A stretch of 64,000 nucleotides of DNA from Diplonema papillatum (lineage: Eukaryota; Euglenozoa; Diplonemea; Diplonemida; Diplonemidae), in the NCBI GenBank assembly GCA_030068145.1, contig JAPJBO010000348.1:1-64000 (forward strand). Direction: 5' to 3'. The position numbers and the translations under genes were made by a program. Below, piece by piece: positions 9,534-20,639 of this stretch (the stretch's first letter is position 1; each line of letters opens with the position of its first letter). The notes beneath the pieces were generated by a model, which did no database searches, was not told the origin of the DNA, and saw nothing but the letters and a program-made list of their open reading frames with translations.

Positions 9534-11082
9534 GTGACTGTGACATCCACATTTTGGACGACGGACAATGGGCTGTCACTGGGCATAGCTGTCAGCCGCA
9601 TTTTTGGCCATCTAGCCACAAAGTAGCCACAAACCTTGGCTCGTTTTGTGGCGGGCACAAAGTAGCCACAAACCGACTGGCGGACACAACTTCAAATGGG
9701 TTTTTGGACGGAGCTGCTACTTTACAAAACCTCTGTAGTAGTAGGCAATCTGTGACGATGCCTGTGAAGACTGCACGGTCGCTTATTGCCCCGCGTACTG
9801 TTTGTCTCCGGTGCGCGCTTCACGTCCCGATGTGCAGTTTGACGACGAGCTCGAGGAACCACCAGATGATTCGGCGCACTTCCTTTTCTCCCACTGTCCC
9901 CGCGGCCGAGATCTCGACTCCCCTGTGTTTTGTTTCACCTGCTCGTCTCCGCGGCTCCGCTTCGGAGCCGCGGACAGAGCCGCGGCGGAGACGAGCTGGG
10001 TAACAGTGGGTTCGTGGGCGGCCACCTGCTTCTCGTTCGCAGGCGGCTGCTGCGGCCTCGGCTTCTTGCGGGCGCTTCCCCCTGCTTGCTCGTCGTCGCG
10101 TCGCGCGTCGCGCTTCCGCTGGGAGCAAGGCGCCGTCCGTCCATGTTGCTTGCGCGTTCACCGTTCGGTGGTCCCGCGGCCGACCCGCTTGTCCCGGTAG
10201 TAGTAGGAATTATGCACAGATTCGTGCATAATTCACTTCGCGCGGGTGACAGACCCGTTCTACAGTTCTGTAGTACAACTTCCACTTCTTCTTACGATTT
10301 CTGTCCGATAGCCTCTTCAGAACCAGCGACCTCGAGACACCACAGCAGCCAGTCCGATTTGAATCATACTAGAAAGCTGCAAAGAAAAGGTATGGTCGAA
10401 GCTGGCAGGGGGCGGTGAAAATGGCGAGAGTTTTTGCTCCGCAGAAAATGCGTGCAACGTCAGCCTGGCGAAGGGGCCGCAACTTGAAAGGACCCAAAAC
10501 TTGGACCCAAATGGTGCCAAAACCGGGAACCAAAAGAACCCAAAACTTGAACCTAAAACCTAAGCTGTTTGACCTTGTGCACACGTTCCTGTGTGTTGTA
10601 GGGAGAAAGATTTCAGAGATGAAATTGACAGTTCCAGCTGAGCTGGTAGCTGATTCGGACTCTCATCATTCGGGTGGATGCGGGATGCGAACGGAATGCG
10701 TCGCTGCGCCTGCAGTGTGTCACTACATCGTCGCTGCGGCACGTGCTCGTCAAAAGTGCGCGGAACACGCGAAGCGTGCGGCCACTACGAAGGTGACATT
10801 GGGATGATTTGGTCTGGAATTTTGGATGAATGTTGACAACAACTGCCATTTTCTTTCAGTCTTGGCCGGCGACGTGGTCCAGCAGAATTTCAGCCAGAAA
10901 CGGCGTAGCAGCTGGCCCAAATGCTGGCCCTAAAACCCGTCAACCTCATCTGAACTTCTGACAGACTGAAGGTGTCCACCTGGCCACAAAGGTAGCCACA
11001 AGGTTGTGGCTACTTTGTGGCTGACAGCTATGCCTGGTGACAGCCCATTGTCCATCGTCCAAAATGTGGATGTCACAGTCAC
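9534..11082. mobile_element. Non-autonomous element B with ~80-100-bp inverted ends
   Basis: The sequence from 9534 (GTGACTGTGACATCCACATT...) recurs in inverted orientation ending at 11082, with near identity over about 75 bp and a looser match on to GCCACAAAGTAGCCACA. The core shares the GATTCGTGCATAATTCA and GCTGCAAAGAAAA blocks with element A and has a GGACCCAAAACTTGGACCC tract at 10490-10565. The many ORFs inside lack protein features. It is probably a relative of element A. Confidence 0.65.
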
Positions 11083-11572
11083 TGCAGAGGAAGGCCCCAA
11101 CGAAAAGGCCACCTCTCAACACACATTCTGACAGGGGGCGACACAGCGCACCTTAGATGGTTTCAGCCGGAGGCGGACCAAAGGCCGGTGTTCGGGCACC
11201 CACCCGAATGCAGGCCCTGGACGCCTATGCGAAGGGAACCACGCGGTAATCCGGAGTGTGGCTCTACGCGTGCCAGCTGCCCGGAGACAAGTGCGCTGAA
11301 TGGGCAACATGGGCCCTACAAGCATAGGAAGAAGGTGAGAACGCAAGCACGGCAGCGGCAGCAACACCCCAATAATCAACGACAATAAAATGAAGCAGTA
11401 GGCACACCGCGTTCGTTCCCAACACCCCGACCCGACCAAGCAACCGCCAAACCCCAAGAAGTACTAATCTCACGGCAACAGCCCAAACAACTTCCCCTAG
11501 CACCCTCGTGTGACAAGAATCCTTCAGCCCTCGAAACCCCCCGTCGATCTCCATACCAGAAGCAGAAGAAAG
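11083..11572. other. Spacer without a recognisable gene
   Basis: Mixed sequence with AAC-rich stretches near 11350-11460. Open frames exist on both strands, but none has a domain or composition that supports a gene. Confidence 0.3.
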
Positions 11573-12310
11573 TTTGACCGGAAATATGTTGGACCGAAAA
11601 TATATTGGACCGGACAAAGGTTGGACCGCGGACGACCAAAACAATTGACCATTTTGTCCGGTCCAACATATTTCCGCCCAGGCACGTATCCACTTAGGCG
11701 GGGTTGGGTCGATGGGCATGAGGTAAAAAATAGGCGGGGTTGGGTCGATGGGCATGAGGTAAAAAATGTCCCTTGACAAATGGGTAGTCAGGCGCGAGAG
11801 ATGCGTTGGGTTTCTTCTTGAGCGTACCAAGATCGTCGTTTATTGGCGGCTCATACTTTTTCCTTCACTGTCAGCCACACAACCTCGAGCCATCTCGTTT
11901 GCACTCTGCATTTTTGCGTTTGCACTCTACCAAAGCAATGGGACAGACGGTGGACGCATCTTGGTCCACCCTCGGCACTGACCAACCGCAACCGGTCGCG
12001 ATCAAACATCCTTCCGCGCAAGGAAGATCTTGTGATTCCACCACAGGGCCATGGCGACCAATGACCATGGCCAGGGTGCTTCGTTGCGAGTTGCTGGAGG
12101 GAACTCAGCGGGTTACGCAGCGCCGCGCAGTGTTCGGGAACTCCTGGCGGCGGACCCATGCGCGACTACGGAGTGGAGCGAGTGCTGGCCAGCCGCAAAA
12201 CTGCACCAAGTACACAGAACCCCCCGAAAAAAAGTGGCCGGACAAAAGTTGGACCACCAGAGCCCAAAATAGGTGAGTTGGACCATTTTGTCCGGTCCAA
12301 CTTATTTCCG
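11573..12310. repeat. Element D: palindromic TTGGACCGGACAAA ends
   Basis: At 11577-11680, CGGAAATATGTTGGACC is followed by its inverted counterpart GGTCCAACATATTTCCG. The word TTGTCCGGTCCAAC recurs at about 12288-12310 with TTATTTCCG. A GGACC-palindrome theme at both ends of about 0.7 kb suggests a small non-autonomous element. A 36-bp unit is repeated exactly twice at 11696-11731 and 11732-11767. Confidence 0.5.
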
Positions 12311-12818
12311 TTTACGGTATTTGCCCTTCAGAGTTGACCGCACTGTTGCCCACGACTCAGTCCAAAAAATGGATGCCAAGCCTGTCCGGCACAAGACGCA
12401 CGCAGGCAGAGATATTCGTAACCTCCTGGGCCAAAAGCAAGATACCAGAGCGTCTTTTGCCGTGCAACTCTATTTCTGGTACCAGGACGTACCTGTGCAC
12501 GACTCTGCTCTGAGAGGACAAGAACGCCTCCTCCTTCGCGCTCCGTCTCTTCCGATGTTATTGTCCCGTGTTCCCACCGCATCGAGCCACAGGGGGGTCG
12601 TGTTCGAGTGTTCACGTTTGCCTTGGAGTGGGGGAAATCTGGATTGACGCGGTCTGCCTACGCGCGGGGCTCTCAAGCACTGGGTTGTCACTTTGCTCTG
12701 CTCTCCCAGCCCCATTTTGACGAGTTAGGTGAAAAAGAAGCCGGTTCTTCTGAATGTGTGCTTCACTTGCCACAGTTTCTTCTTGTCACCCCAAAACACC
12801 TGCCAAAACACCTGAAAT
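12311..12818. other. Spacer without a recognisable gene
   Basis: No domain, repeat or RNA gene could be supported here. The short open frames look random. Confidence 0.3.
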
Positions 12819-12997
12819 CACTTGTAAATTTTACTAGTGCTTTTGTAAATTTTACAAGTGCACTTGTAAATTTTACAAGTGCACTTGTAAATTTTACAAG
12901 TGCACTTGTAAATTTTACTAGTGCACTTGTAAAATTTACTAGTGGCACTTGTAAACCATTTTCACTTGTAAAACCACTAGTAAATTTACTAGTGAAA
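12819..12997. repeat. Palindromic minisatellite (ACTTGTAAATTTTACAAGTGC)
   Basis: Near-perfect units of about 21 bp, each a palindrome of the form CACTTGTAAA-TTTACAAGTG, are repeated about 7 times, with CTAGTG variants toward both ends. Each unit can form a hairpin and the whole array can fold as a cruciform. Confidence 0.9.
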
Positions 12998-13159
12998 GCC
13001 TTTACTACTGCACCGTGATGGAACTGCAATTCACTTTGAGGGGTGAAGACAAGGAACCTTTCGCTTAGGCTGGTTCGAGCCCCCGAGCACCACACTGCCA
13101 ACAGGTTATGGGTTGGGTAGAAAGGAACTTGCCGCGAGTGCTGGCAAAGAGTTGTTGCT

Positions 13160-15142
13160 ATGGCAAATGACGTTTGCCTTACGAGGCGGCAGGCGTTTGC
13201 TTCGTTTGCACGCGTGTGCGGTCTTATCGTCTTCAGCGGAAGATCTATCCGTGACGGGACGTGGCTATCGCTTGACTTAAAGGTTGTCGACTGCGCGGTT
13301 GATCAGGTCGCGGCGGGACTTCGAAGGTGGCAACGTTCGCTGGCACACACGAAGCTAGTTGTCCATCGGTTTTTGACGGCGGTGATCAAAACACAGGCTG
13401 CTGTTCGTGGGTACCTAGACCGCAAGAAACAGCGGCTGAAGAGCGCATTTCAAATGTGGGTTGAAAATGAGCAGAAAATGACGCCGAATGTTGACGACCC
13501 ATCTGCCGAGTGGGCGGACGAAAAGCTGAAAATGGATGCGTTGCTGTTGGTTCACGCGCATCGTATACAGCTGTGGGTGACAGGCGAGGACAGAAATCAA
13601 GCTGTGATGGACGGCTTGGATATTGCCGAGCTATCAGCCGCAGCGGCAATTGTGAAACAAAGGAAGACTTTGTCGAAAGCATGGGGTTTTGGAAAGGTGA
13701 ACAGTGAAATAGAGATGCTGGAAGCTAGTTGCTCAACGATCGCGGCTGTGAAGATTCCTGACATGCAGAAACAGAGGAGAGACAGTCATCACTGGTCGGG
13801 TGTCGAAAACAGGACCCGACTGTCTTCCTCTTTGAGTTTGTTGCCCGGCTCGTTCGTGCATATTCCTAGTGTTGCTCTAGGCGCTACCATTGTCTGCTCA
13901 TTCATCGCACGACGACTCAATGTTCGTTATAGCTGCGGCTTGCTTGCTCGAACGGACTCCCGCCTCCGTAAGGTTCTATCACTGGAAACAATTACGCGTC
14001 TTGCTCCTCCCGCAACACTAACTAGTGCCGGTCCCGGAGCTTCTCTACAAAAACCGGTGAAAACAAAAGTCCCTGTGCGCCGAAATCAGCAGAACGATCA
14101 ATATCCTGTTGCAGAGCGACCGACGTCAGCTGACGGCTTACTGTTCGTCAGCCCAAAGGTGCTGTCGCTGCCCTCTGGTTGTCCGACAGCCAGCACCCCG
14201 CAAGATGCCTTGCCCACCTCTGTGCGATGTTCAAAGGTTTCAAGCCCTACGGCACCGCTTCGTGGCACCAGCGCCGGCTCGAATCGGCAACAACAAGCTG
14301 ATACATGCGTTCGGACTCTTGAGAATGTTACATTTACAAATGTTCACCGAGCGAAAATCCATTGCATCCCCCGAAAAAGCACTGCTCCATTGAACACGAA
14401 GCCGTTGGTTCTGGATCCTTGTAGCTGGGGCATGTCACCGTATGTGCCTAAGTCTCACCGATCCTCTGTTCGTGCTGCTAACAGAGCTTGGAGACGAAGT
14501 GACCGGTGTAGACCGGACGCAGAAAATGTAGCCAACCCAGGGTTTGCAGCAGATGCTGCAGTAAACGTGCTGGACGACAGAGGAAACAAGGACAAGGAGG
14601 TTTGGCGGTGGCTCGGCAGGGCGACGAGGAAGCCCGGAGCGACGCAGCCAGGCCACGTCGTCTGGCCTGCTTGCAGACCTCCCACAAAGCAAGCTGTGAA
14701 ATCTTTGCGAGCAAGCGGCAGTCCCAATGAGCCCAATCCCCCATCAGGATTGGGGGATTGGTCGGATGAACTATCAACAAGAGTCTCTGCCTCGAGAACG
14801 CGAGTGCGGGCCGTCACAGGAAGGCCGAAGCGGCCGGACAGCGTGGCTTGGTGCTCCGAAAACGCAAGCTCGACGCTTCAGCACGTCTTTGCAACACACG
14901 ACAAAATGAGACTGTTGCTGAAACAGCACCCCGCATGTCCGCGCCCCCACACGGCCGGATTTTCTTGCGTTGGTCTCAAAGCCTCACCTCCTGCGCCCAT
15001 GCTTCATCGTGACAACAGTGCGACGCCACAGCTTGCAGAGTGCGTTGGCGCGAGTCTCTTCATGTGTCGCACTAAAAAGCTGCACTTCGTCAAGCCTTCA
15101 ACGGGGGCCGATTATTATTCTGTTGTCTATGCCCCGTCATAG
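13160..15142 (+). CDS. IQ-motif protein of unknown function (660 aa)
   Basis: A single open frame runs from ATG (13160) to TAG (15140-15142), intron-free as read. Residues 76-90 (IKTQAAVRGYLDRKK) match the IQ consensus QxxxRGxxxR, with Q79, R83, G84 and R88, so calmodulin or light-chain binding is plausible. It is followed by a probable helix (KQRLKSAFQMWVENEQKM, 89-106) and further helical segments to about residue 200. The C-terminal 400 residues are rich in Ser, Pro, Arg and Lys and probably disordered. There is no signal peptide or membrane segment. IQ motifs are common in cytoskeletal and ciliary proteins, but that link is inference. An upstream exon or retained introns in the low-complexity half cannot be excluded. 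Repeat DNA lies on both sides. Confidence 0.55.
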   Translation: MANDVCLTRRQAFASFARVCGLIVFSGRSIRDGTWLSLDLKVVDCAVDQVAAGLRRWQRSLAHTKLVVHRFLTAVIKTQAAVRGYLDRKKQRLKSAFQMWVENEQKMTPNVDDPSAEWADEKLKMDALLLVHAHRIQLWVTGEDRNQAVMDGLDIAELSAAAAIVKQRKTLSKAWGFGKVNSEIEMLEASCSTIAAVKIPDMQKQRRDSHHWSGVENRTRLSSSLSLLPGSFVHIPSVALGATIVCSFIARRLNVRYSCGLLARTDSRLRKVLSLETITRLAPPATLTSAGPGASLQKPVKTKVPVRRNQQNDQYPVAERPTSADGLLFVSPKVLSLPSGCPTASTPQDALPTSVRCSKVSSPTAPLRGTSAGSNRQQQADTCVRTLENVTFTNVHRAKIHCIPRKSTAPLNTKPLVLDPCSWGMSPYVPKSHRSSVRAANRAWRRSDRCRPDAENVANPGFAADAAVNVLDDRGNKDKEVWRWLGRATRKPGATQPGHVVWPACRPPTKQAVKSLRASGSPNEPNPPSGLGDWSDELSTRVSASRTRVRAVTGRPKRPDSVAWCSENASSTLQHVFATHDKMRLLLKQHPACPRPHTAGFSCVGLKASPPAPMLHRDNSATPQLAECVGASLFMCRTKKLHFVKPSTGADYYSVVYAPS

Positions 15143-15747
15143 AACAGAGGGAGATTGTTTTGGAAGATCCGTGCTCTGGAGATTCCCTCCTGCTGAAGGC
15201 ATGAGTTCGAGCAGTGACTCAGGGCCCCACCGACCGAGCTGTTGAGCCGTTGCGAGACACCACACACGTTGTCCGAGTTCCTCTGGTTCAACTTTCCCCA
15301 TTTGGAGTATCGTCGATACATTTGTCAGGTTACGGTGTGCGCAATTTCCGTATCGCTGGCTCGGCCATGAGCGAAGGGAACTTTGTGTTTTTGCAGTTGC
15401 ACCCGTCATCAAATAGCCAAGGTCGCCGTTTCCGACGGTTTCGTCCTTTCCAGGATGGGATTTCTTTCAACCAGTTTCTCCTTTTCGTTCACAAGCCAGC
15501 CGTCCGTAGCCCGCTGTGTACCATGGGTGCTGATTGTGCATCGCGTGCCGGGTTCTTATAGATAGGTGGGCGACTTGGTACCGATGCACAAAAATGGCTC
15601 TGGGCATGCCTGACATGATTGGGACTGGAAGTAGACAGGTAGCCAATGTTTCATGACCTCAACCACAATATGTTGTGATTGAAGAAAACAAAACTACGCA
15701 TATCTTTCAAAAACTTTAACCACGGTTGTGAAACGAATGGATTATTG
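15143..15747. other. Intergenic, no gene seen
   Basis: No repeat or coding signal stands out between the IQ-protein stop and the ATTATTGTAC array. Confidence 0.3.
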
Positions 15748-15893
15748 TACATTATTGTATTTCCCCCGCCGACCAAGAATTATTGTATTTTTATTGTACA
15801 TTATTGTACATTATTGAATATTATTGTACATTATTGTACATTATTGTACAGTTATTGTATATTATTGTACGATTATTGTACATTATTGTACAC
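15748..15893. repeat. ATTATTGTAC tandem array
   Basis: Ten-base words TTATTGTACA are repeated with small variants (TTATTGTATA, GTTATTGTA). A short relic recurs at 16826-16850 (TAGTGTATTGTATATTATTG). Confidence 0.85.
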
Positions 15894-16814
15894 GCAGTGG
15901 TGCAGGGGGTAAGGCGTGTGGAAGGTTCACGACAGGTTTTACACGGAATGGCCCGATGAACTCGACAGACTTCCGAACATGGTGTCTTTGTCATGGGTGT
16001 TCGAGCGCAAAAAGACAGCGTTGCAGTTCAAGAGGGTGAAGATGCAGCAGGTGCCATATCATGGGCTACCAGAAAGAGCGACAAGCATTCGGAAAGGCAG
16101 TTGCCACGACAGGTGTCTTGGCGAGGAGGACGTCTTGGTGGATCTTCACTTCGACAATCTTCACTTCGGCAATCTTCACTTCGGACTCAGTTCAGTCCGG
16201 AAATTGAAGTGAAGGTTTCCCGAGGTGAAGACCCTTGATACAGACGTTTGCTTCAAAACGACGTTTTCAGGGTCGAACGCAGCAGGGAAGTGAAATACAT
16301 CGTATTTTGTTCTTTCTCGTTTCCCCGACCGAGCATGCTCTCCAGGGCGTGAACGGAAATACTGCCCCTTTCATTCAGATATCTGCTGCAATTGAGCGCA
16401 GCGAGATAGCTGTCAGAAGCAACGGAACTCCGCAACGGAATATACATCTCTGCAAACTAACTTTTGAATTGGGTGGTAAATCCAGGTGCGCCTGATGCGC
16501 CTAAAGGGGTTATGGAGTACGCGCATTTTTGGTAAACTGTGTATTCCAGTCTTCAACATCTGGGAAGCCTTTTCGAGTTGCTGTTCTGCTCAATCCTTTC
16601 TCGATCTCGCAGTTGTGAAGTGCACTGGGCAGTTTCTTGTTGCAGTTTGTTCGTTGACCTTTTCGTGGAGTTTCTTCCCTTCTGCAGGAGTTTGGTCTCA
16701 GAACCGTGGGCCATGTGTTCTATTTGCAGAAAAGGGAGGCAGTTCCCGTCATTTCTAGGATATCAGAAGAGTGCCTGATTTGTTGCTGCTGGAGCATCAG
16801 GATCGCTGGGACTG
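15894..16814. other. Intergenic with a short 15-bp repeat
   Basis: 16143-16195 has three units of ATCTTCACTTCG(A/G)CA. No protein-like frame could be supported; the short plus-strand frames (for example 16235-16495) show no domain. Confidence 0.3.
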
Positions 16815-17060
16815 CAGTCGTACAATAGTGTATTGTATATTATTGTATTCTACCACCGCTCTTTGGCATTTTGCTGTTATGCTGGCTCCGTCCTTTGGAC
16901 ATGATAAAGCGTGCCGGCGCCGGTCGGGCGTTTGTTGTTATTCTAGCGCCGTTCTTTGGTCATTTGCAGTCGGTCGGGGGGCGCTCTTTGGCCGTCTGTT
17001 GTCTCTCTAGCGCCAGTCTTTGGGCGTTTGGTGTCATTCAAGCGCCGATCTGTGGCCGGA
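16815..17060. repeat. Imperfect ~55-bp tandem repeat
   Basis: Four to five diverged units contain the landmarks (C/A)GCGCC(G/A)(T/G)(T/C)CTTTGG and (G/T)TTGTTGT(T/C)AT, spaced about 50-60 bp apart. Confidence 0.55.
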
Positions 17061-17749
17061 CCTGGTGGTCATACTTTGACAGCGTTCGGACAGCCACGAC
17101 CTACTCCAACAACGAGATTTTCCTCTGCGTCTACTAACCACAATACGACCGGCAATCGGAGTTCCTCATACACCAACCTCAGAACAACCTAGCACGCCGA
17201 TAGCCATGACTGCAGACTCGGACTCAACCCAGAACCTCCTAGACGCCATAGGAGGAGACGATTTATCAGCTACAAAAAGTCCAAAGCAGCACGACGATCT
17301 CACCACCGCCACGACCAACAGCACCGCCACCCGAGGTTTATACAACCCTAAGACGCTGGAGTCACCAACCTTATACACGATGCACTAGTGAGACTCACAC
17401 CCCCCGCAGCACGAATACCAAATTTATTTGACTACAAAATTTTTCACTTTTGCGCCTGCATTGTTCACAGGGGGTAAAAGGCCACAAAGCCCCTACTTGC
17501 ACGCCTCAGAGATCTTGGCCTTGTGGTGCGCCCACAGCCGCAGGGCTGTGTTGTGTTTTTAGAAGCCCCCTGGAAGCTTCGTACCCCCGATGAGAGCCAG
17601 CGCCGACATGAAATGAATCTGCGAGTGAGGGCGAGGCACCCTCTTGTAGCAAATGCGGGAGGAGCTTCAAGTCGGGTGAACGGTCTACGCTACGACTCTC
17701 TGGAGCGTCCTGCTGTGGCAGGTGGGTGCAATGAAGTCTGACGACTACT
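17061..17749. other. Intergenic with a small Thr/Asp-rich ORF
   Basis: A 60-codon plus-strand ORF at 17206-17388 (MTADSDSTQNLLDAIGG...) is polar and low-complexity. I cannot tell whether it is expressed. The rest shows no gene. Confidence 0.25.
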
Positions 17750-18170
17750 AGAACGTGGCTTGAGTCAACAGGGATTGTCGTAAACCGCTTGCGGACGAAC
17801 CGGAACTCGTTTTGCTGCGGCGCGCCGTCTTCTGGCTACGGAGTCTGTCGTAGGTCAGCTCCAGGCCCCTCCCGACGAAGCGTGGTGAGCAGTTTCGGTC
17901 GAAGCTCCCGGAGAAACGTTTACCGAGAAGGGGCTGCAGATTGAGTACCTCTTGCAAACCATAACGACTTATGTTGCGCCGACTCAGGGGTCTCCTCCTT
18001 CCCGGGGAGCTGCGGCACGGAGGGGTTGCACATACTTCAAACCCCATGTTCTTCCCGACGGGACCCGAGGTTTCTGCTCTCCGCACCTGCCACGGCAGAG
18101 TTTTCTTGCTGCGCGTTGCTGGGTGGGACACAGCAGGTTGTGCCAGACCTCAGTTCTCTGGCGGGCAGGG
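17750..18170 (+). pseudogene. Decayed copy of the 6.4/51-kb orphan protein gene
   Basis: The plus strand aligns with 51270-51490: TTCTGGCT(A/G)CGGAGTCT, GTCAGCTCCA, GAGAAGGGGCTGCA(G/A)ATTG and GCGCCGACTCAGG appear in the same order and spacing. Frameshifts and stops are scattered through the copy, so it is not translatable. It is a dead third member of the family. Confidence 0.75.
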
Positions 18171-18459
18171 GTATGCGCGATCTGCTGATAAACAAGAGTT
18201 ATTGGACCCACTGTTGTTTGGCTTACCGTATCTTGGTCTGAGATTCCCAGTGCCTCATTTTCTTTGTGGAGTGGGACTCCCGCACTTTTTCACTCCCGCA
18301 TTCACTCCCCCAACCGGTGGGGGAGTCCGCCGTGTAGTGCGTCGTGTATACATCAAATGCAAGACCGTCTGTTCGAGTGCCAAAGTCGGCGTTTTGTGAA
18401 GGCAAGTAGCTATCACTTTTGGTCATTGCAAATACAGGAGGTAAGGCATCCACAGCAAC
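18171..18459. other. 5' flank of the adrenodoxin reductase gene
   Basis: A C/G hairpin (CTCCCCCAACCGGTGGGGGAG) sits at about 18306-18327. An AG/GTAAG-like word near 18440 could be a splice site of an upstream leader exon; this is not proven. Confidence 0.3.
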
Positions 18460-19845
18460 ATGAGGCGAGTTGCAATTCTGTTGCGACACAAAATTGCCGT
18501 CGTCGGATCCGGCCCTTCGGGATTCTATACGGCGGATACGGTCTTGAAGCTACTCCCCGACTGTGAAGTGGATGTTTTTGAGAAGCTCCCCGTGCCTTTC
18601 GGACTGTCGCGGTATGGGGTGGCTCCGGACCACCCGGAGGTAAAGAATGTGGAGAACACGTTCACGCGGCTGTTCGAGTCTGCTGAGACGAAGGATCGTA
18701 TCCGGTTCCATGGCAACGTGGAGGTCGGCCGCGAAGTGACCGTGGCAAAGCTGCTCCAGCATTTTCATCAAGTGGTTATTGCCACGGGGGCCTCCGATGA
18801 TCGGCGCGTCGGAATAGAGGGGGAAGACCAGTTTGTGCATTCCGCGCGTAGATTCGTCGCATGGTACAACAGCTTCCCGGGCGCCAATTGTCCGTGCGAC
18901 TTGGAAGGGGTCCGGAACGTAGCTATTATCGGAAACGGTAACGTGGCGGTTGATGCCGCGAGAATACTGCTCGCTCCTCACGACGATCTCCGAGGCACCG
19001 ACATAAACATGGATGCTTACAGTCGCCTCTGTGAGTCATCTGTTCGGTCGGTTGAACTTGTTGCCCGCCGAGGCATTCTCAACACGGCGTTCACCATTAA
19101 GGAGTTCAGAGAAATGCTTCACCTCGGAAACCCGAGCAAGTTGCCCGAGAACCCGCACCTCACGACACTAATACGCAATGCAGAGATCGCTACGGACATC
19201 CAATCACTCGATCGCAGGTATCGACGGCTGATCGAACTCATCCGCTCGCAGTGCGAAGGTTCCACAAAAGCACCAGCTGGTCGTGAATTCCGGGTCACCT
19301 ACCTTCGCAAACCGAGAGAAGCCACTGCCAAGGGCCTTCTCACAGACGTAATGCGCGTAGTAGGACCTGAGGTTGATGGCAAGGTCGAACCCACAGGCGA
19401 AACTGAATTTATTGAAGCCGACCTAGTCCTCCGAAGCGTTGGCTACCGCTCGATTCCTGTGGATGCCACCGTGCCTTTTGACGACAGCCGAGGCGTTATC
19501 CCAGCGCAGGTGACGGGAAGGGTTGTGCGAAACAATAGCGAGGTGGTCAAACGGTTGTACTGCGTTGGCTGGGTGAAAAATGGCCCAGTCGGTGTTATTG
19601 TAGCAGCGCATGCCGACGGCAAGACTGTTGGTAACGCGCTCGCCAATGACGCCGGAGAGGCTGAAGTGGATGGCTCGACCGACGGTGCGGGGATTGAGTC
19701 CATCCTTCCTCTCCTGGTGAACACCACGAGCTGGTCTACGTGGGAATCTATCCGGGCACGCGAGCTGGAGAGAGGAGCCGAGCTCAGCAAAGCAGCCGAG
19801 AAGTTGGCAAATGTTAGTGACATGCTGGCATTTCGAAGCGCATAA
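18460..19845 (+). CDS. NADPH:adrenodoxin oxidoreductase (mitochondrial ferredoxin reductase)
   Basis: The 461-residue frame is full length for the family. Near the N-terminus IAVVGSGPSGFYTAD (12-26) is the FAD-binding GxGxxG motif, followed by VDVFEKLPVPFGLSRYGVAPDHPEVKNV, a signature of this family. NVAIIGNGNVAVDAARILL (153-171) is the NADPH-binding motif and VARRGILNTAFTIKEFREM follows. Near the C-terminus YCVGWVKNGPVGVI is also typical. The enzyme passes electrons from NADPH through FAD to a mitochondrial ferredoxin, used for Fe-S cluster assembly and, in some lineages, heme or steroid steps. The first 11 residues (MRRVAILLRHK) are basic and may be all or part of a targeting presequence. 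It is flanked by repeats, with no operon-like neighbours. Confidence 0.93.
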   Translation: MRRVAILLRHKIAVVGSGPSGFYTADTVLKLLPDCEVDVFEKLPVPFGLSRYGVAPDHPEVKNVENTFTRLFESAETKDRIRFHGNVEVGREVTVAKLLQHFHQVVIATGASDDRRVGIEGEDQFVHSARRFVAWYNSFPGANCPCDLEGVRNVAIIGNGNVAVDAARILLAPHDDLRGTDINMDAYSRLCESSVRSVELVARRGILNTAFTIKEFREMLHLGNPSKLPENPHLTTLIRNAEIATDIQSLDRRYRRLIELIRSQCEGSTKAPAGREFRVTYLRKPREATAKGLLTDVMRVVGPEVDGKVEPTGETEFIEADLVLRSVGYRSIPVDATVPFDDSRGVIPAQVTGRVVRNNSEVVKRLYCVGWVKNGPVGVIVAAHADGKTVGNALANDAGEAEVDGSTDGAGIESILPLLVNTTSWSTWESIRARELERGAELSKAAEKLANVSDMLAFRSA

Positions 19846-20597
19846 CCAATCTTTCCCCGTGCGTGCATCTGGCGTTGTATTGGGTTCCAACCACCACTGA
19901 CCTTAGTTGGGAGTGCAGGCTCAACGATGAGGTCCAGGTCGCCCAAAATATGTACGACCAAGGAGAAGTCTGCAATGCACACAGCATATCGTGCCGCAAC
20001 TACATTCTTTTGGCGGCGTCGAATATTCACCAGCTTCGGCTGACACCCATTCGCGCACTTAGCCATGGTTAAGACGTACGAAAACGAAGACACTATTCTC
20101 ACTTAAAGTATCTGCAGAATAACATGAAAAGCCTCGAGGCAAAAAGCTGGTTTTACATTTCTTGTTCCCTGAGCAAGATAATTTTGTTAAACTACTCCTA
20201 ACTTGACTTACATGCGGCGCACTGTGCCATTTCCTAGCCTTTGCTTGCGACGTTTACAGACGCGGATACTGTATGTGTTCGTGATTGGAAGCCGGTGACG
20301 AATAGAGAAGTGGTCGACGTTGCAACAGGCTCAAAACAACGCTGCCGAAATATTTACTCAAGATTTGCTCAAGAATATCTTTTGATTGGCGGAAAGCTAA
20401 TACCTTCCAAGAGCTCGTAGGACTTGAGGAAAACTCGAGTGCAAAAACAAGTTCTCAAGGTGGAAAGGAGCTTTGTGTAACACTGTGTTTTGGAATTCTG
20501 GCGGCTTCGTACTCTGACGCTGCCTTTGGGAGTAGAATTATTAGCAGCTTGTGGCGGATAGCATACGTAATCGGCCCCAGAATGAGGCTGGCTTGTA
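19846..20597. other. Intergenic, no gene seen
   Basis: Ordinary sequence between the reductase stop and the 97-bp repeat. No supported ORF, RNA or repeat. Confidence 0.3.
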
Positions 20598-20639
20598 ATT
20601 GGCCACCCCGAAGGGCACCGAACTGAGTGCTTGCGGGCC

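Noticed and set aside
13075..13097. Possible hAT-type end GAGCACCACACTG
   Set aside because: No matching CAGTGTGGTGCTC start was found upstream, so an element cannot be delimited.
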